Shown here: positions 1 to 10,600 of the stretch, in pieces
Numbering within the stretch: position 1 is the first letter of the stretch
How the letters are laid out: each line of letters opens with the position of its first letter
Assembly (NCBI RefSeq): GCF_026262505.1
Contig: NW_026529174.1
Location: 293,917-357,916, forward strand
Reading direction: 5' to 3'
From: Trichomonas vaginalis G3
Lineage: Eukaryota; Parabasalia; Trichomonadida; Trichomonadidae
DNA: 64,000 nt
Made by a program: the position numbers and the translations under genes
Notes under the pieces: model-generated
The model's database searches: none
What the model saw: the letters and a program-made list of their open reading frames with translations, nothing else
What the model was told of the DNA's origin: nothing

Positions 1-586
1 ATTGTTAATGGTAATGTCATAAAAGAAGATTAAAGTGCTTGTTGTATTACTGATTCTGACTCTAAAATCGGGTAAAGTTAACTCAGAAAGCTGAGTTTAA
101 ATGCACTTTTGAAAATCAGCTTGAATGTTTCTCAAAGTTTTTGAATTCGATTCAAACTCTCAGAAAATATAATTCATTGCGAATAAAAAAATCGAATATT
201 GTTATATTTCATTTAATTGCAAACAATTGTTGATAATTTTCTATCCGAATAATTTGACAAATTTTTTAATAATAATGAGGAAATATGATTTAACCAAGTA
301 AACTTGATATTTGTTCAACCAAAATTTTTCTAATTGAATGGACGCCTTATTTAGCAATTCAAAATGTTTAATCCGATCAGCCAATATGGAAAGTTTATAG
401 TAAATATCTGGAACATTATAAATACGTAATTTGATCTTATTCTTATTTACCGTCTTTTTCATCGTTAAATCTCAATTAAGAGATAAATGGCGCATCATCA
501 ATAATATCTTTCATATATCAAATTTTCATTCAAAGTTCAGATCTTTGAAAAAAAAATCGATTTGATTTAAAAAAAGGGCGCGTAAA
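1..586. other. AT-rich flank, no convincing gene
   Basis: This stretch lies outside the left end of the MULE transposon. The only open frame is a 73-residue Lys/Ile/Leu-rich one on the minus strand (462 to 241). It has an ATG but no recognisable motif, and may be a chance ORF or a gene remnant. I see no repeat or RNA gene here. Confidence 0.4.
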
Positions 587-700
587 GGGTTGGCGTCCTA
601 AGGCGTCCTGATGTAAACTATTCAATTTTTGAGAAGTTTACACCATAATTGAATAGTTTATGGCGTCCTGAGAGGAGATTTCAATGGGTATGGCGTCCTA
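587..700 (+). repeat. Left terminal inverted repeat of the MULE
   Basis: The sequence begins with two GGCGTCCT motifs. Inside it is a short palindrome (AATTGAATAGTTTA and its approximate inverse around 628-660), followed by two more GGCGTCCT motifs near 661 and 691. The outer 23 bases match the right end in inverse orientation and the rest is about 70% similar by eye. Confidence 0.5.
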
Positions 701-1437
701 AAAAATAGAAGAAAATGATTTTTTCTCGATTTTTCTAGAAATTGAATTTTTTAAAAAAGAAAAAAATCAAAACGTATACATTCAAGAAAGACTATAAATG
801 AAGATTTTTCTATTTTTTTTCATTCTAAAACATCTTTTTTTGGATAATTTTTTTTAAATAAATATGTAAGAAAGATTGAAGAAAAAGTAAATTTACTTTC
901 AGAAAATTCGTTTTACATGATGTAAGACCCATAACAACTATAAATATTCAATTATTTAAAATAAAAAAAGAAAAACAGATTAAATGTATCTCACATCAAA
1001 ATCCATTGACCTAAGGATGTTAAGTTTCTGTTTTTAAAAGTTGATATTTTTTTTTTAATTTTAAGAAAATTAATAGCATGTTATTAGACAATAGGAGTGT
1101 AATGATATTGACTAAACAGAAATGAGAGAATAGAGATATAATTTTGATAAGCAATATTGCAAACAAATTCTGAAGTAAAATCGCGATCAATAATTGAAAA
1201 TTACGATCATGTACTGAAAAATGACGATCGAATTGAATGAATAGAATTATATCTAAGAAAAAATAAATTGTATTTAGAAGATGAACAAAGAAAGGTGTAT
1301 GCTAAAAATCATTTAACAATAAATGGAAATAAAACGAAATTGTGAAAAGAAAAAAATGAAAATTGTTAAATAATATATTATTTTTTAGTCATAAGAATAA
1401 AAATATAGTAGTTATAAAAGGAATTAGACTTCATATA
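701..1437. other. AT-rich spacer inside the MULE
   Basis: About 740 bases between the left MULE terminus and the end of the transposase gene. It is dominated by A/T runs with no open frame of note and no tandem repeat. It probably holds the 3' untranslated region of the transposase. Confidence 0.4.
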
Positions 1438-2404
1438 TCAATTCTTTTTCTCTGTAGATGTGGAACGTTTGCTTTTCGATCTCTTTCGATGAACTTGAAA
1501 ATATAAGTTATTATCGCTGAGAATCCTTTCCGAAATAGGAGCTTTACGTTTAGGAGGATTGTCGGATGAATTTTGTTTTTTATTGTTTGATTTTGTTGTT
1601 ATGGAAGATTTTTTCTTATTTTTTTCAGAATTTTGCTTGCTATTAACTGAAACTTGTTTTGACGGCCCAACAATAGCATTTGTAGTAGGAAGAATTCCCA
1701 ATAACGAGCGCATTTTCGATAATTGTTTTTCAATATGATCAAGAAGGTCCAGCTTATGTTCTAGATTACTAGACATTTGATTTGTAGAAGGATGGCTTTG
1801 ATTTTCTGGTTCTAAATCTGTAGAGTCTGCAATATTTGAATTTTCGGAGCGAATTGGAGCATCTGAACCTTGATTTGTATCGGCTTGCTCAAAATTAGTT
1901 TGAATTGGAGTGGATGAATTAAAATCTGGATGATTTAATGTTTCATTAAATAATGCCATAATTTTTTCTCTTTTTTCATTAATAAACTTAGTGATCATTG
2001 TATCTTTATTTGTTAGATCGATCGATTTGAGTATATCTGCATCATGAACTGGAATATTTTCGAACAATGAACTCGATTCTATGGAACCATATGGAGAAAT
2101 CTCGTTCTGAGCCAAAGAAAGATCACTTACGTTGTATTGTTTGATAGAAAAAATTGTTTTCTCAAGTTCTTTTTGAAAGCAGTCAAGAATATAATTTTTG
2201 TAGCTATCAGTGATAACGGTTTTTATATGGCGCTCGATCTTCTGGTTATTTTTGATGGCGTTATATTTATCTAATTGGATTTGAGATATCTTCTTAATAG
2301 CTTCATAAATGTTTGGATGTTTTAACGAAGAAAATTCTGAATGCATACTCTCGAGGCAATCATTAGTGAATATTGCAGTTGCATTATTATATTGAGATAT
2401 TAAA
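1438..2404 (-). pseudogene. MULE transposase, C-terminal part (downstream of Polinton 1)
   Basis: A minus-strand frame is open from the Polinton target duplication at 2404 down to a stop at 1438. The first part (CLESMHSEF, then KHPNIYEAIKKI) resembles the helical segment that follows the catalytic core of MULE transposases. The rest is a Ser/Asn/Gln/Lys-rich low-complexity tail with basic clusters (PPKRKAPISER and HRKRSKSKRS), probably nuclear localisation signals. It is in the same strand and reading direction as the catalytic half at 24100-25391, so one DNA-transposon gene was cut by the Polinton insertion. The first internal ATG at 2346 would give a 302-aa protein, but I see no promoter for it. 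This is a plain DNA transposon gene inactivated by insertion. Confidence 0.65.
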
Positions 2405-2589
2405 AGTTAGTATACATATCATGGGTACGACGGCACTGCGTTCCACCGTACCCCTGTTATGTGAATTTGACACTTTACGAAACCTTTAACGTATATTTTA
2501 CAGCACAAACGACAACACCAACTTAACCTTAAATATTTACAAAACCGTCTGACACATAAACGACTTCACTAATGTAAAAATAAACGTTC

Positions 2590-2910
2590 TCACTTACAAA
2601 AGTATTGCAACTCCTCCCATTGCTGTGCTTCATATAACAGCTCATAATCTTCTGACTCACTTTCTTCTTCATATAGGTCAAAATCACTGTCATAGTTTAT
2701 ACCTGTAAGTTTTGACAAAGCTAATGAAACACGCTTACCGTTTGTATCGTATGCTTGTATAAACTTTCCATTATGCTTGTAGTCATAAACGCTCAAACTA
2801 ACTTTACCCTTTCTCCCTCGTATCTGATAGAATGTATTTTCACGAGGAACGAAGAACAAGTTCTTGAACTCATGACCGTTGTAGTTTGTTATCTCAATAG
2901 TTTTCGTCAT
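2590..2910 (-). CDS. Terminal-repeat-encoded 106-aa protein, left copy
   Basis: A complete small gene lying wholly inside the left terminal repeat, pointing outward. The N-terminal 70 residues are basic and beta-rich (FKNLFFVPRENTFYQIRGRK) and the C-terminal third is strongly acidic (DLYEEESESEDYELLYE). The ATG follows a TTTATTTTTATATAA leader like that of other Polinton genes here. I do not recognise the family. Its place in the repeat gives the element two identical copies. A DNA-end-binding or regulatory role is possible, but that is guesswork. Confidence 0.7.
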   Translation of the reverse strand: MTKTIEITNYNGHEFKNLFFVPRENTFYQIRGRKGKVSLSVYDYKHNGKFIQAYDTNGKRVSLALSKLTGINYDSDFDLYEEESESEDYELLYEAQQWEELQYFCK

Positions 2911-3007
2911 TTATATAAAAATAAAATAAAAAATAAACTTAAAAATTAATGATATCACCACCCTCACACGTATGAAAACATAGCACAAAAATAGATTTAG
3001 GTGAAGT

Positions 3008-3021
3008 GGTGAGATCTCACC
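3008..3021. promoter_or_regulatory. Palindrome GGTGAGATCTCACC in the left terminal repeat
   Basis: A perfect 14-bp palindrome set in a block of iterated GGTGAA / TTTTTCACC half-motifs (about 2998-3034). The same block occurs inverted at 23483-23496 and almost unchanged at 12052-12065. It looks like a dimeric protein-binding site; whether it acts in transcription or replication is not known. Confidence 0.5.
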
Positions 3022-3042
3022 TGTTTTTTCACCCTGTTGAAT

Positions 3043-3570
3043 TCATTGCTTTATAACTCTCTTCCTTGGTTTCTTTTTAGTTGCTTTCTTCACGTCTGTC
3101 TCCAACTTGACTGTCTTTCTTCTTCGTCCATAATGATACCAGTTACTTCCACCAGTCAATGGGTCAAATGGTCTTTCGTAAGGGTTTCCATACATTCCAT
3201 AGGGACCATACGGAAGAACTACTGGTGGAGAAGAAACATTTTCTTTAGTTCCATCGACTCTATTTAAATGCATTGTTTCACCTTTCATCTGGTCATTAAA
3301 GTCTTTTACGTGTTTTGCAAACTCATCGTCCTTTCCTAAAGCATTTTCTGACTCAGTCGCAACCAAATTGGATGCTTTATTTATGAGCCCTATTTTATTT
3401 AATCTTAACTTCTTTGCAACCCAGCCTCCAATCTTTCCTTTATTTGCATCTAATGTCTTTGAAACCCTTCCTCCACTCATTTTATTTACTGCGTCATAAG
3501 CTCCAAGTGCTTTTGCTCCAAATGCTAATGCTTTTGTTCCCATTGCGCCTAAAGCTGCCCAAGCTACCAT
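3043..3570 (-). CDS. Small basic virion-type protein (175 aa)
   Basis: The frame is intact. The N-terminus is Ala/Gly-rich and amphipathic (WAALGAMGTKALAFGAKAL), the middle has a Pro/Tyr/Gly-rich stretch (PYGPYGMYGNPYERPF), and the C-terminus is very basic (GRRRKTVK, KKATKKKPRKRV). This layout resembles small core or membrane-active capsid proteins of adenovirus/Polinton relatives, but I see no diagnostic motif. Its last codons lie in the terminal repeat and so match the 85-aa gene at the other end. It overlaps the 76-aa gene upstream by a few bases, suggesting one transcription unit with 3564-4676. Confidence 0.55.
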   Translation of the reverse strand: MVAWAALGAMGTKALAFGAKALGAYDAVNKMSGGRVSKTLDANKGKIGGWVAKKLRLNKIGLINKASNLVATESENALGKDDEFAKHVKDFNDQMKGETMHLNRVDGTKENVSSPPVVLPYGPYGMYGNPYERPFDPLTGGSNWYHYGRRRKTVKLETDVKKATKKKPRKRVIKQ

Positions 3571-3794
3571 TTACCCATATTAAAATCATCTCTCTTCAAT
3601 ATTATCTCATAAAAGTTCTCGTTACTGGAGAAAGTCAATGAAACATAAACATTCTCACGGGCTTCACCCTCACCGCTTTGCGGTCTATCTAACTTCTTTC
3701 TTATCTCATCTATTCGCTTCAAAATGTCTGAACAATTGCTAACATCTTCTACAACAGTTATTTCATCATGAACGACCTTTAAGAACAAGCTCAT
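3564..3794 (-). CDS. Hypothetical 76-aa protein of Polinton 1
   Basis: A small intact frame whose ATG abuts the stop of the gene upstream (3795) and whose end overlaps the start of the 175-aa gene, as in a compact virion gene cluster. It carries a GC-rich double hairpin in-frame (3659-3684, encoding PQSGEGEA). No domain recognised. Confidence 0.45.
   Translation of the reverse strand: MSLFLKVVHDEITVVEDVSNCSDILKRIDEIRKKLDRPQSGEGEARENVYVSLTFSSNENFYEIILKRDDFNMGKW
3659..3684 (-). repeat. GC-rich double-hairpin micro-element (copy a)
   Basis: Two adjacent short hairpins. ACCGC-TTT-GCGGT at 3672-3684 is a perfect 5-bp stem with 3-base loop; GGGC-TTC-ACCC at 3659-3669 has one mismatch. The layout matches copies at 15656, 19437 and 20576. 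It lies inside the 76-aa coding region without breaking it. Confidence 0.5.
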
Positions 3795-4676
3795 TTAATA
3801 TGCAATTAAAATCATCTCAATAATGAGTCCATCCTTTCCATCTTTAGGTAGCACAACATCTTTCATTGAAGAAGGTTCGACAAGTCTTATGTTAAACTTA
3901 CTGACAAAGTTTGTTATACTATAATGCTTCGGCGGCGAATACATGTAGTTTGAAAGACATAATATAGATTCTTCAGCAAATTCACTTATACTGGATTTTA
4001 TAACAATGTTCTCACGAGACCAAATACCACCAATTGACAATCTTGTAAGCAATCCTGCTGAACCTTCTACTGTAAACGTCGATGGTAACATTCCACGAAG
4101 GTCATCTATTGACATCGTTGAGTCACTGTATTTAAATATTTTCTTAAAGCAATCGTCATTATCTAACCATGCAATAGCTTTGAAGTTTTCATTCGAATAT
4201 ACATCTGCTTCATTAAATGTAAAACCTGACTTCTTTGCAGAGATGACTTTAAAATCTATTGAGTTTGTTTCAAAATTATATGCTATGGTAACTTCTGAAG
4301 GTAATGGATGCCCTTCCGCAGTCAGTTGTTCTCTCACTACCGTTTGAAGCTTTGTATTAAAAACTTTCATGTCATCTCCTGTATCTAAGTTCACATACAC
4401 AGCAACAGGGAAACTATCTTGCTTCTTTGTTTCATCATTATATCTCAAAACATTAAAGTTCTTCAATAATATTGTTCTTCCTGCTGGAATACTTCGAACC
4501 TGTCTGATTTCAATAGCTTTCTCACCTCCTACATACTCTACCCAGTGTCTTGGATATTCATAAGTATACTGACTTTCTTGAATTTTGGTAGGTTTCATCA
4601 TAACATGTTCATAGTATATCTTTATACTCTTGTCAGTTAGACTCGGTGCTATGTTCTGAATATTTCTGACTTGCAT
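3795..4676 (-). CDS. Putative minor capsid-type protein (294 aa)
   Basis: I prefer the start at ATG 4676 (MQVRNIQNIAPSL) over the upstream in-frame ATG at 4778, which would overlap the divergent ATPase gene. The protein is beta-rich, with no membrane segment. It ends with FNIRLVEPSSMKDVVLP and a hydrophobic strand, the same kind of C-terminal pattern seen in the protein at 6834-7610 (FRLVDFQGG). That layout recurs in penton-like or minor capsid proteins of Polintons; the exact role is inference. It heads a minus-strand cluster with the 76-, 175- and 106-aa genes. Confidence 0.5.
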   Translation of the reverse strand: MQVRNIQNIAPSLTDKSIKIYYEHVMMKPTKIQESQYTYEYPRHWVEYVGGEKAIEIRQVRSIPAGRTILLKNFNVLRYNDETKKQDSFPVAVYVNLDTGDDMKVFNTKLQTVVREQLTAEGHPLPSEVTIAYNFETNSIDFKVISAKKSGFTFNEADVYSNENFKAIAWLDNDDCFKKIFKYSDSTMSIDDLRGMLPSTFTVEGSAGLLTRLSIGGIWSRENIVIKSSISEFAEESILCLSNYMYSPPKHYSITNFVSKFNIRLVEPSSMKDVVLPKDGKDGLIIEMILIAY

Positions 4677-4692
4677 TTTTAATGGAGATAAA

Positions 4693-5577
4693 ATGAAGCA
4701 TTTAATACATGACGTAGATGAAGACATGAATGAAACTACAGACAAACTTAACTCTTCTCTCATTCTTCCTTTCAGCAAGGACTATGAGTTCTGTTCAAAT
4801 GGTGTGTATTTCTATTGTGGAAAGATGGGTTCAGGTAAGACATTTAACCTCATTCGTCATATCTATAACAGAACGTTTAGGAAATGACTCATATTATGAC
4901 CAAATCATTATATCAGCAACTTCAGACTCTATGGACTCAACAGCGAAAACATTTATGTCAAAAGTTCAAGCCTCTGTCGTTAAAGTTCCAGACAGTGAAC
5001 TCATTGAATTTCTTCAACGTTACATTCGACGTAAGAGGAAATATTATGCCATCGTTGAATTTATACAGTCAGGAATGCAAAAGACTTCTGAGGAGATGGA
5101 AAGAATTATTGACAAACACCACTTACGTCAATACTCAGGAGTTTACGATATGAAACGACTTACAAACTACATTCTGTCAAAACTTTCAAAATACCCCTTC
5201 AAAAAATATCCTTCAAACACTTTGTAGTTTGCGACGACTTCGCTGGAAAAGGTTTAGTGTCAAAACCAGACTCACCATTAGCTAACATCATTACTAAAGT
5301 CAGACATTACCATTTAACTGTAGCAATACTTATGCAAACATGGAGGTTTTTAGCTTTAAACATAAAACGTCTCATAACTGACTTCGTTATCTTTCAAGGT
5401 TTCTCACGCTATGATATTGAACTCATTTGGAAACAGTCAGGTATAACATTACCTTTTGAAGAAATTTGGGAAGCATATAAGTCTCTCATCTCTCCTCGTT
5501 CATACCTTGAGATTCATATCATGACTAATACCATTAAAGTCAAAAATATTCCATGGGAACGACCAACATTGTTTTAA
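4693..5577 (+). pseudogene. A32-like DNA-packaging ATPase, Polinton 1 (broken)
   Basis: Family: FtsK/HerA-type ATPase that packages viral DNA into capsids, a core Polinton gene. A Walker A motif (GKMGSGKT) lies near 4825, an acidic Walker-B-like stretch near 5230, and C-terminal family sequence (FVIFQGFSRYDIELIWK) to 5577. The gene is a remnant with a few breaks. It starts 17 bases from the divergent minor-capsid gene, so the two probably share a promoter. Confidence 0.8.
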
Positions 5578-5656
5578 AGTTTAACCTTCAATTGACTGAT
5601 GGTAAACAAATTCCATGCATCTCTGTCGCCATTTCTGTTAATATTTTTGCTGTCAT

Positions 5657-5965
5657 TCATATCATCCACTTCCCATCCGTTAGCTTTTGAGGATATGCGT
5701 TAGAATAGCTGTTCTTAAATGAAGGCTTTTCACCTTTGAGAGCATAAACTCTATAACTTTCTGCATACTTTATGTTTGAACCTCCTGAGCCATCATTGAC
5801 ATAAATTTTTATAGGCTTCCACCCTTTGTTCATGTTCCTGCTTCTTCCCTTAGCTCTTTTGTTCAGTAGTTCTACATCTTTATACACAGCACCTGTCTCA
5901 GTGAATTCAACAATATTTTCATTCGTTAGCTTTACATTCAAACCCTTGTCGAGTATATTGTTCAT
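5657..5965 (-). CDS. Conserved Polinton protein of unknown role (C-terminal part)
   Basis: The frame continues upstream to 6091 but the ATG at 5965 is the more plausible start; neither is certain. The sequence KIYVNDGSGGSNIKYAESYR followed by a YP motif resembles, in spacing, VFVTDGQGNIKVINGYK...YP in the Polinton 2 gene at 42042-42940. That suggests a shared small virion or accessory protein. No named domain. Confidence 0.4.
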   Translation of the reverse strand: MNNILDKGLNVKLTNENIVEFTETGAVYKDVELLNKRAKGRSRNMNKGWKPIKIYVNDGSGGSNIKYAESYRVYALKGEKPSFKNSYSNAYPQKLTDGKWMI

Positions 5966-6089
5966 TTCATACATATAAAAGGTTTTTATTCTATATGAAA
6001 TGAGAAGCAAATCCATCTTAGCTGGTGCCGTTAATGTTCCAATTGAACCAACATCAAATGTTGACTCACGAACGACAAACAATATTGTC

Positions 6090-6617
6090 ATAAAGAACTA
6101 TAGTTCAGAGTGTTTGAAAGAAAAAGAACCAGAACTTAAGTCGACCTTCGGTCTTGAATGGCGCCGTGAATTTAAACTCAGCTTCAAACGCTAACGCTAC
6201 ATCAGATGTTAAGTTAGAGTATCCACCACTGGACCAATTCTTTCAAGAGAAGCCAACGACAACCCTTACACAAATGTTCAAACAAATCCTTCAGATAACG
6301 TAGACCATTACCTTCTTCAGTTATACCAAACAATTTTACTCAAAGACGATAAGAAGCTTTTGACAAATCTTATAAGTAAGAACCAAATAATTCTAACAAA
6401 GGAGGACCTTGAAAATATTATATCACGAATAACAGGAAAGCAATGTGTCATTGACTATCTCGACCCTGAAATCGAATGCTGTGGTCAAACGCCACCATTC
6501 ATGAAAATAGGTAACATCCGCATCATTGAAACACCAGGAACTACAGGAGTTGAGTTTAAGTATAAATATTTGCGAACGAGTATACAAAACTATCTAATGA
6601 CTATAAGCTTTGTTTGA
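6090..6617 (+). pseudogene. Conserved hypothetical with CCG motif, Polinton 1 (broken)
   Basis: The C-terminal part, with IILTKEDLENIISRITG and PEIECCGQTPP, resembles the intact Polinton 2 protein at 43025-43699 (LIHIIAILCD and DDEVSCCGTV). The shared CCG motif and strand pattern support homology. Function unknown. It is a remnant in Polinton 1. Confidence 0.5.
6143..6153. repeat. Short perfect hairpin GACC-TTC-GGTC
   Basis: A 4-bp stem with 3-base loop, followed 9 bases later by the palindrome GGCGCC. It may be an eroded double-hairpin micro-element of the kind seen at 15656 and 20576. Confidence 0.3.
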
Positions 6618-6633
6618 AATATGTTTTAGTAAA

Positions 6634-6873
6634 TTAAAGCAATTTGTAATATCTATCCAAAACTTCTTCAACAGTATCGAACTCATCTTCATAATGCAAA
6701 CCTAATCTTATTGACTTGGTGCAGTTTTCACTAACACAATATTTTTCTGTTCTCTTGACTGACATAACTAATTCATTTGTTTCATCAAACAGCAACAACC
6801 AAAGTTCATGACCTAATACATAACATTCATACTTTATATTTTTAGCTCTGAGTTCTCTTGTAAGCTGTTGCAT
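6634..6873 (-). CDS. Hypothetical 79-aa protein of Polinton 1
   Basis: A small intact frame that overlaps the end of the upstream gene (6834-7610) by 40 bases, consistent with a compact minus-strand pair. It contains two Cys residues (YCVSENCTK) and hydrophobic strands. No domain recognised. Confidence 0.4.
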   Translation of the reverse strand: MQQLTRELRAKNIKYECYVLGHELWLLLFDETNELVMSVKRTEKYCVSENCTKSIRLGLHYEDEFDTVEEVLDRYYKLL

Positions 6874-7610
6874 TTAATATTTTCTAAAAAGTCAACTTCA
6901 ACAGTCATTCGCACTGGTGCCTTCAGTTCTACAGGCCCTCCTTGAAAGTCAACAAGTCTGAATTGCATGTCTTTCAAATTATGAGGACTAATGCGAACCC
7001 ATTTACCTAAATGAGTTGCTATGACAGGAACGTTTGGAATGAACATTGAATTGACTGCATAACAGAAAGACTTATATTCTACTGAACCTTTACTATTAAC
7101 TCCTGAAATACCTGTGACATTAGCTATTTTAGACTCAATGTACAAACAATTACCATAACATACGTATGGAACAGATTTCATCTCAATCGTTTTGTCAACA
7201 CTTTTCAAAGGAAATGTCATATGGTATGCACCCAAAAGAAGTTGTACTCTATGACTCATTCTTGGTATCTTAAACTCCTTCGCATAACTGAACTTCAAAA
7301 CTCCTGCAATAAGTTTAACATTCATTAAGTTTTCTTCGTTATCCTTGTTTATTGTAGTATTTATGAGAGCATTTAACACTCCAGCTAATGTTTCCATCTT
7401 ATATTCTACATTATTGTGAAATCTTATTTCGTGCTTCTTTCCATCTATTTCAATCTCCATGAAATCTGTTTCATCTGTTATAACAAAAGTTGCGATAGTA
7501 TTGAAGTCAACCATTCTGAATGCAAGCGCCTCATTCTGTAGACCTAAGTTTGTTTGTAGCTTTACTGTCCCGTATTCGTTTGGGTCTGTACTTTGCAAAT
7601 AGAACAACAT
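6834..7610 (-). CDS. Putative minor capsid/penton-like protein (258 aa)
   Basis: I chose ATG 7610 (MLFYLQSTDPNEYG), 17 bases from the divergent fibre gene start at 7628; an upstream ATG at 7643 would overlap it. The protein is beta-strand rich with no membrane segment. Two landmarks, RMSHRVQLLLGAYHMTF and LKDMQFRLVDFQGGPVEL, recur in weaker form in the Polinton 2 remnant at 44195-44905 (PHLRSLLGILNF, NIKFRVTDLFD). The placement between packaging and fibre genes and the fold-like pattern suggest a penton or minor capsid protein. The role is inference. Confidence 0.5.
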   Translation of the reverse strand: MLFYLQSTDPNEYGTVKLQTNLGLQNEALAFRMVDFNTIATFVITDETDFMEIEIDGKKHEIRFHNNVEYKMETLAGVLNALINTTINKDNEENLMNVKLIAGVLKFSYAKEFKIPRMSHRVQLLLGAYHMTFPLKSVDKTIEMKSVPYVCYGNCLYIESKIANVTGISGVNSKGSVEYKSFCYAVNSMFIPNVPVIATHLGKWVRISPHNLKDMQFRLVDFQGGPVELKAPVRMTVEVDFLENIKCNSLQENSELKI

Positions 7611-7627
7611 TTTATTCTCATTAAAAT

Positions 7628-10600
7628 ATGAGTATAGCTGCATATGCGTATGAAGCTGACAGAGCTAAACGTTTATATTTTGGTCAATACTCTCTCACAC
7701 TTACTGACAAATATATTGTTATTTCTGATGGAAATACTGAGAAATATATAACATGGAAGGACTATGAAAAGTTTGACCCTATTTTAACTCCATGTACTAT
7801 GCCGTTTATAAAGGACGGTGAAATTATTGAAAAGATAATACAACCGTATATAAGTCTGTTCATGAAGCGTTAGAATATATGTTGAATCATAACCCAAAAG
7901 ATTTGACCAAGCACTACACCATGTGCAATGCCTTTTATTAAGGACGGTGAAATCGTAAGAGTTCGGATTCAACGGTTTACACAGCTGTTCAAAACAGTTT
8001 ACAAAACATTTTAGCGAATATCTTTAATTCAGAAACTACAGAAATAAAATTACCGTATATATACAGATGCTAAAGAAATTAAATCAAAAACGACAACATT
8101 ATTTACGTCACTTAATGATTTAATGACTTATATCATTAATATTCCTGCACCAACTACAGCATTTGATCCAAACTCGACGGTTTGCAGTGTACCTTTCATA
8201 AATGACAGTTCATTAATTGCTTTAAGGGATTCGAACAGTAAATGAATCATTAAAGGCGTCATTAATGAAAATCATTGATTTTAATCATTCACGAATACAT
8301 ATAATTCATTCATTAATGTTTCATATGCTTCTAAAGAAGGTGAGCCAAAAACTATCGATAAAGCGGTGTATGAAATAAAAGCATCAACGACGAAATTGAA
8401 TTCGTTAACTTTTGACGGTGATAGTTTCGTTAATGACATAACATCAGGGAAAACAATTTTAACGAAAGAATATTTAAAATCTCATGTTAGTGAGTTCGTT
8501 GAAATTGAAAAAGAAGGTGGAATTAAGTTCGATCCACTGAATTTCATTTTCAGCTTAGCGAATGCAGATTAATTTTGCTGAATGGACAACTATACAGAGT
8601 GAAATAAATGCAATATGGACGTTTTTGGGGTCAAAAGCGGGCAATGGGTGAGCTTGTAAATGCTGCAAGAACATTAGGTGAAACAGGAAATTTTGTAGAT
8701 GGTTTTAAAAGACTTGTTTCAAATGTTTTAACAAACACAAAGAAATTATTTAGATATACCATACATAACGGTCAGATTTTCGAACAGGTAGCAACAAACC
8801 CTCCGGTTATGGCTGCGTTGATGATGGTTAGAGATATAAAACCACGTAACGACTGGAACGAAGAACATGAACAACAGGATACTGGTCGGGTTATTCGAGA
8901 CATTAAAAACGTGTATCCTGAAGTTATTGATTTATTTAGAGGAGTTAATGATTCAATTTCAAAACATTCTATAACCCTCGATGAAGAGAATAAATTAACA
9001 GATTATATATTCGTCATTATTGCAGAATTAATGAAGAGAATAAATGAAAAAGGAATTGGTGATATCATTAATGTCAGCGATGTAATGATGAAAAGAAATT
9101 TTGACTCATTATTTACAAAACCGAAAACAGAATATAGTCTTTATGACGTAATTACCGAATTAATGAAAAAGATTAATGATAATAAGAGTTCTGGCGGAAG
9201 AGTTGAATTAGAAGTGAATGATGTTAATGAGAAATTAGCCGAAAAAGCAACAAAAATGAGCTTTTAGCTCTGAGTGATAAAGTCAAGAACCACGTTCATT
9301 ATATAACTTCAGACGAACAGATTATAACGGACTACCATGGATATTTAACACGAAGTGATGAAGTGAAGACGGAAGATGTTAATGAAAGAAGATATAAATA
9401 CATTCGTGCTAAAGGTTATGACATAAGCTGTACTGTACAGTATGACACGGTAAAGCACCAGAAGCATTTAGTTATAACGATGAAATTTATGCCTCTACTT
9501 TCTCTGTTAAAGGTGTATTAGTTGAACCAAGATTTACTTTGAGAGTTAAGTCAAAAATAACGTTTGAAGATGCTATTAAAAGTAAAGCTGACAAAGTTGA
9601 ACTCGAAGCAATGAACAAAGTTTTGAAATCTCATAAACACAACATCTCCGATATAAATGAACTTCAAGCTACATTAGACAGTAAAGCCGACAAGAACCAT
9701 ACACATAAATCCTTCACTACTGTTAGAGCAGACGACATAATATTGAACTATACCCTTGGTTCAAGTGCACCTTTAGAGAATCCAAGTACAAGCGTAAAAG
9801 ATACACTAAACTCCTTAAATAGTAAATGTATGAACATTGAAGGTCATGTCAGAAACTTTGAAACACATGAACTACCAGCAATGTTAGATAAAAAAGCAGA
9901 TAAAGAACATACACATAAATCCTTCTCAACTGTTGCTATAGAAAGTATTGAAGGAACGGTTGGCGGAACTGGTGGGAATGCATTATATTATAAACCTCCT
10001 AACTTTCCACAAGGTTTAACATCGAATGAAAACATAACAACGAAGAAAGAAATTAGCTGTAAAAATGTTTATGTCATGGATGATGAAAATAATGTTAAAT
10101 TCACTGCTCAAGATTTATATGATAATAAAGCTGACAAGAACCATACACATAAATCCTTCACTACTGTTAGAGCAGACGACATAATATTGAACTATACCCT
10201 TGGTTCAAGTGCACCTTTAGAGAATCCAAGTACAAGCGTAAAAGATACTCTTAACAATTTAGATAACAGTTGCAGGAATATCGAAGATCATGCCAGAAAC
10301 TTTGAAGCATATGAACTACCAACAATGTTAGATAAGAAAGCAGACAAAACAGAGCTTCAAACATTAAAGACAGAAATACTTCAAACATTATATCCTGTTG
10401 GTTCTATTTATACATCAATGAACTCAACAAATCCATCAACAGTTTTAGGTTTTGGTATGTGGAAGCAGATTGTAGATAAATTCTTATACTGTGCTAGATA
10501 TTCAAAGCAAACAGGAGGTTCGAAGAAAATTAAAGAAGCAAACCTTCCACCGCACACTCATACAGGAACTACAAACACAACAGGTAATCATTCACATTCA

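Larger units (their letters stand above)
2405..3074 (+). repeat. Left terminal inverted repeat of Polinton 1 (670 bp)
   Basis: It matches 23430-24099 in inverse orientation over its whole length. The inner border falls inside two different genes (at 3043-3570 and 23204-23461), which therefore share the same last nine residues, KPRKRVIKQ. The repeat holds a complete 106-aa gene and a 14-bp palindrome at 3008-3021. The left target duplication ATTAAA lies at 2399-2404. Confidence 0.95.

Noticed and set aside
241-462. 73-aa minus-strand gene
   Set aside because: Composition is what AT-rich DNA gives by chance; no motif, no promoter and no neighbour to support it.
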